Source of the DNA: an uncultured Sulfurovum sp.
GTDB lineage: Bacteria; Campylobacterota; Campylobacteria; Campylobacterales; Sulfurovaceae
Assembly (NCBI GenBank): GCA_902727905.1
Contig: CACVAR010000117.1
Location: forward strand, 1-7,273
Reading direction: 5' to 3'
Length of the DNA: 7,273 nt
Shown here one piece after another: positions 6,943-7,273 of the stretch. The translations under genes and the position numbers were made by a program. The notes below the pieces were generated by a model. That model made no database searches. It saw nothing but the letters and a program-made list of their open reading frames with translations, and was not told the DNA's origin. The first letter of the stretch is position 1. The number at the start of each line of letters is the position of its first letter.

Positions 6943-6969
6943 TAGTATGTCAATATATATGATATACTA
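6943..6969 (+). promoter_or_regulatory. Rightward extended -10 inside a 27-bp dyad
   Basis: TGATATACT at 6960-6968 is an extended -10 (TGn plus TATACT) about 30 bases before the ATG at 7000. It lies in the right arm of an inverted repeat: TAGTATGTCA (6943-6952) and TGATATACTA (6960-6969) match at 9 of 10 positions around a 7-base centre. This arrangement would suit a dimeric repressor controlling the rightward gene. Being about 40 bases from the ATPase operon promoter, it might influence both. The region is AT-rich, so chance symmetry remains possible. Confidence 0.4.
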
Positions 6970-6999
6970 AAGTCTTCATCTCAACAAGTAAAGAAAACC

Positions 7000-7273
7000 A
7001 TGCAAGAGCAAAACAAACCCAACTACAACCTCCCAATAACCCTAACCTACCAACCCAAAATACTTCTAGTAGGTGCTTTCCTTTTTGGAATTTTAGGATT
7101 AGGAGTTCTCTACCTATTTTTTATAACAGAAAAAGCTGACTATACGCTTTTAGGCTCATCTATTTTCTTCCTACTTTTAACACTTTTTTCACTCTATATT
7201 TATCTTAGACCTACACAGGTTATTTTAGATGAAGAGGGTATTCACATTGTTCGAATGAAGTCACAAACAATCT
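7000..7273 (+). CDS. Partial CDS, two-TM membrane protein, STM3941-like
   Basis: From the ATG at 7000 the frame stays open for 91 codons to the window edge. A short polar start (1-20) is followed by two hydrophobic helices, about 21-42 and 49-68, separated by a brief charged turn (TEKADY). After the second helix the chain continues with RPTQVILDEEGIHIV (70-84). Two N-terminal helices and then an 'ILDEEGI' strand is the layout I associate with the STM3941 family of small bacterial membrane proteins of unknown function, or with PH-like membrane domains. This assignment is from memory and tentative. The protein is probably in the inner membrane. The gene diverges from the ATPase operon with 133 bases between the starts and has a weak ribosome site (AAAGA). 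The C-terminal part is missing. Confidence 0.75.
   Translation, partial: MQEQNKPNYNLPITLTYQPKILLVGAFLFGILGLGVLYLFFITEKADYTLLGSSIFFLLLTLFSLYIYLRPTQVILDEEGIHIVRMKSQTI

Noticed and set aside
2780..6999. Mobile-element boundaries around the ATPase pair
   Set aside because: No transposase or integrase gene, terminal inverted repeats, target-site duplication or tRNA fragment was seen by eye at either end.

Overview
The window looks like a piece of an AT-rich Campylobacterota chromosome, most like Sulfurimonas/Arcobacter-type relatives. The main evidence is the valyl-tRNA synthetase, whose sequence style (tripeptide PPPNVTG with HIGH, the segment NWCTHDGALSDIEVE, and the C-terminal coiled coil with FVANAP) resembles the ValS of that phylum. 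This placement comes from memory of the family, not from a search.

Layout, right to left along the minus strand. A two-gene operon (6866 to 2840) encodes a 393-residue P-loop ATPase and then a 952-residue P-loop ATPase with a long tetratricopeptide (TPR) array. The two genes overlap by 14 bases. After a 60-base gap comes valS (2779 to 125), which ends in a Rho-independent terminator whose stem contains the stop codon. Beyond it, a leftward gene begins at base 30; only its first ten codons, which look like a signal peptide, are in the window. On the plus strand, diverging from the ATPase operon, a small membrane protein gene starts at 7000 and runs off the right edge.

valS is housekeeping. 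The ATPase pair is the accessory-looking part: it is visibly more AT-rich than most of valS, neither protein shows a recognisable enzymatic effector domain, and the second carries nine nearly perfect 34-residue TPRs. Some of these are almost identical at DNA level, which indicates recent expansion or gene conversion. The architecture (archaeal-ATPase/STAND-like NTPase, winged helix, TPR sensor arm) is what is expected of a signalling or conflict NTPase, so this pair is the best candidate for an under-described system. A role in defence is inference only.

Promoter-like extended -10 elements can be read for both divergent genes around 6896-6968, and -10 elements upstream of valS and of the left-edge gene. 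Several are overlapped by short inverted repeats that could be operators. No rRNA, tRNA, CRISPR array, insertion sequence or attachment site was seen.
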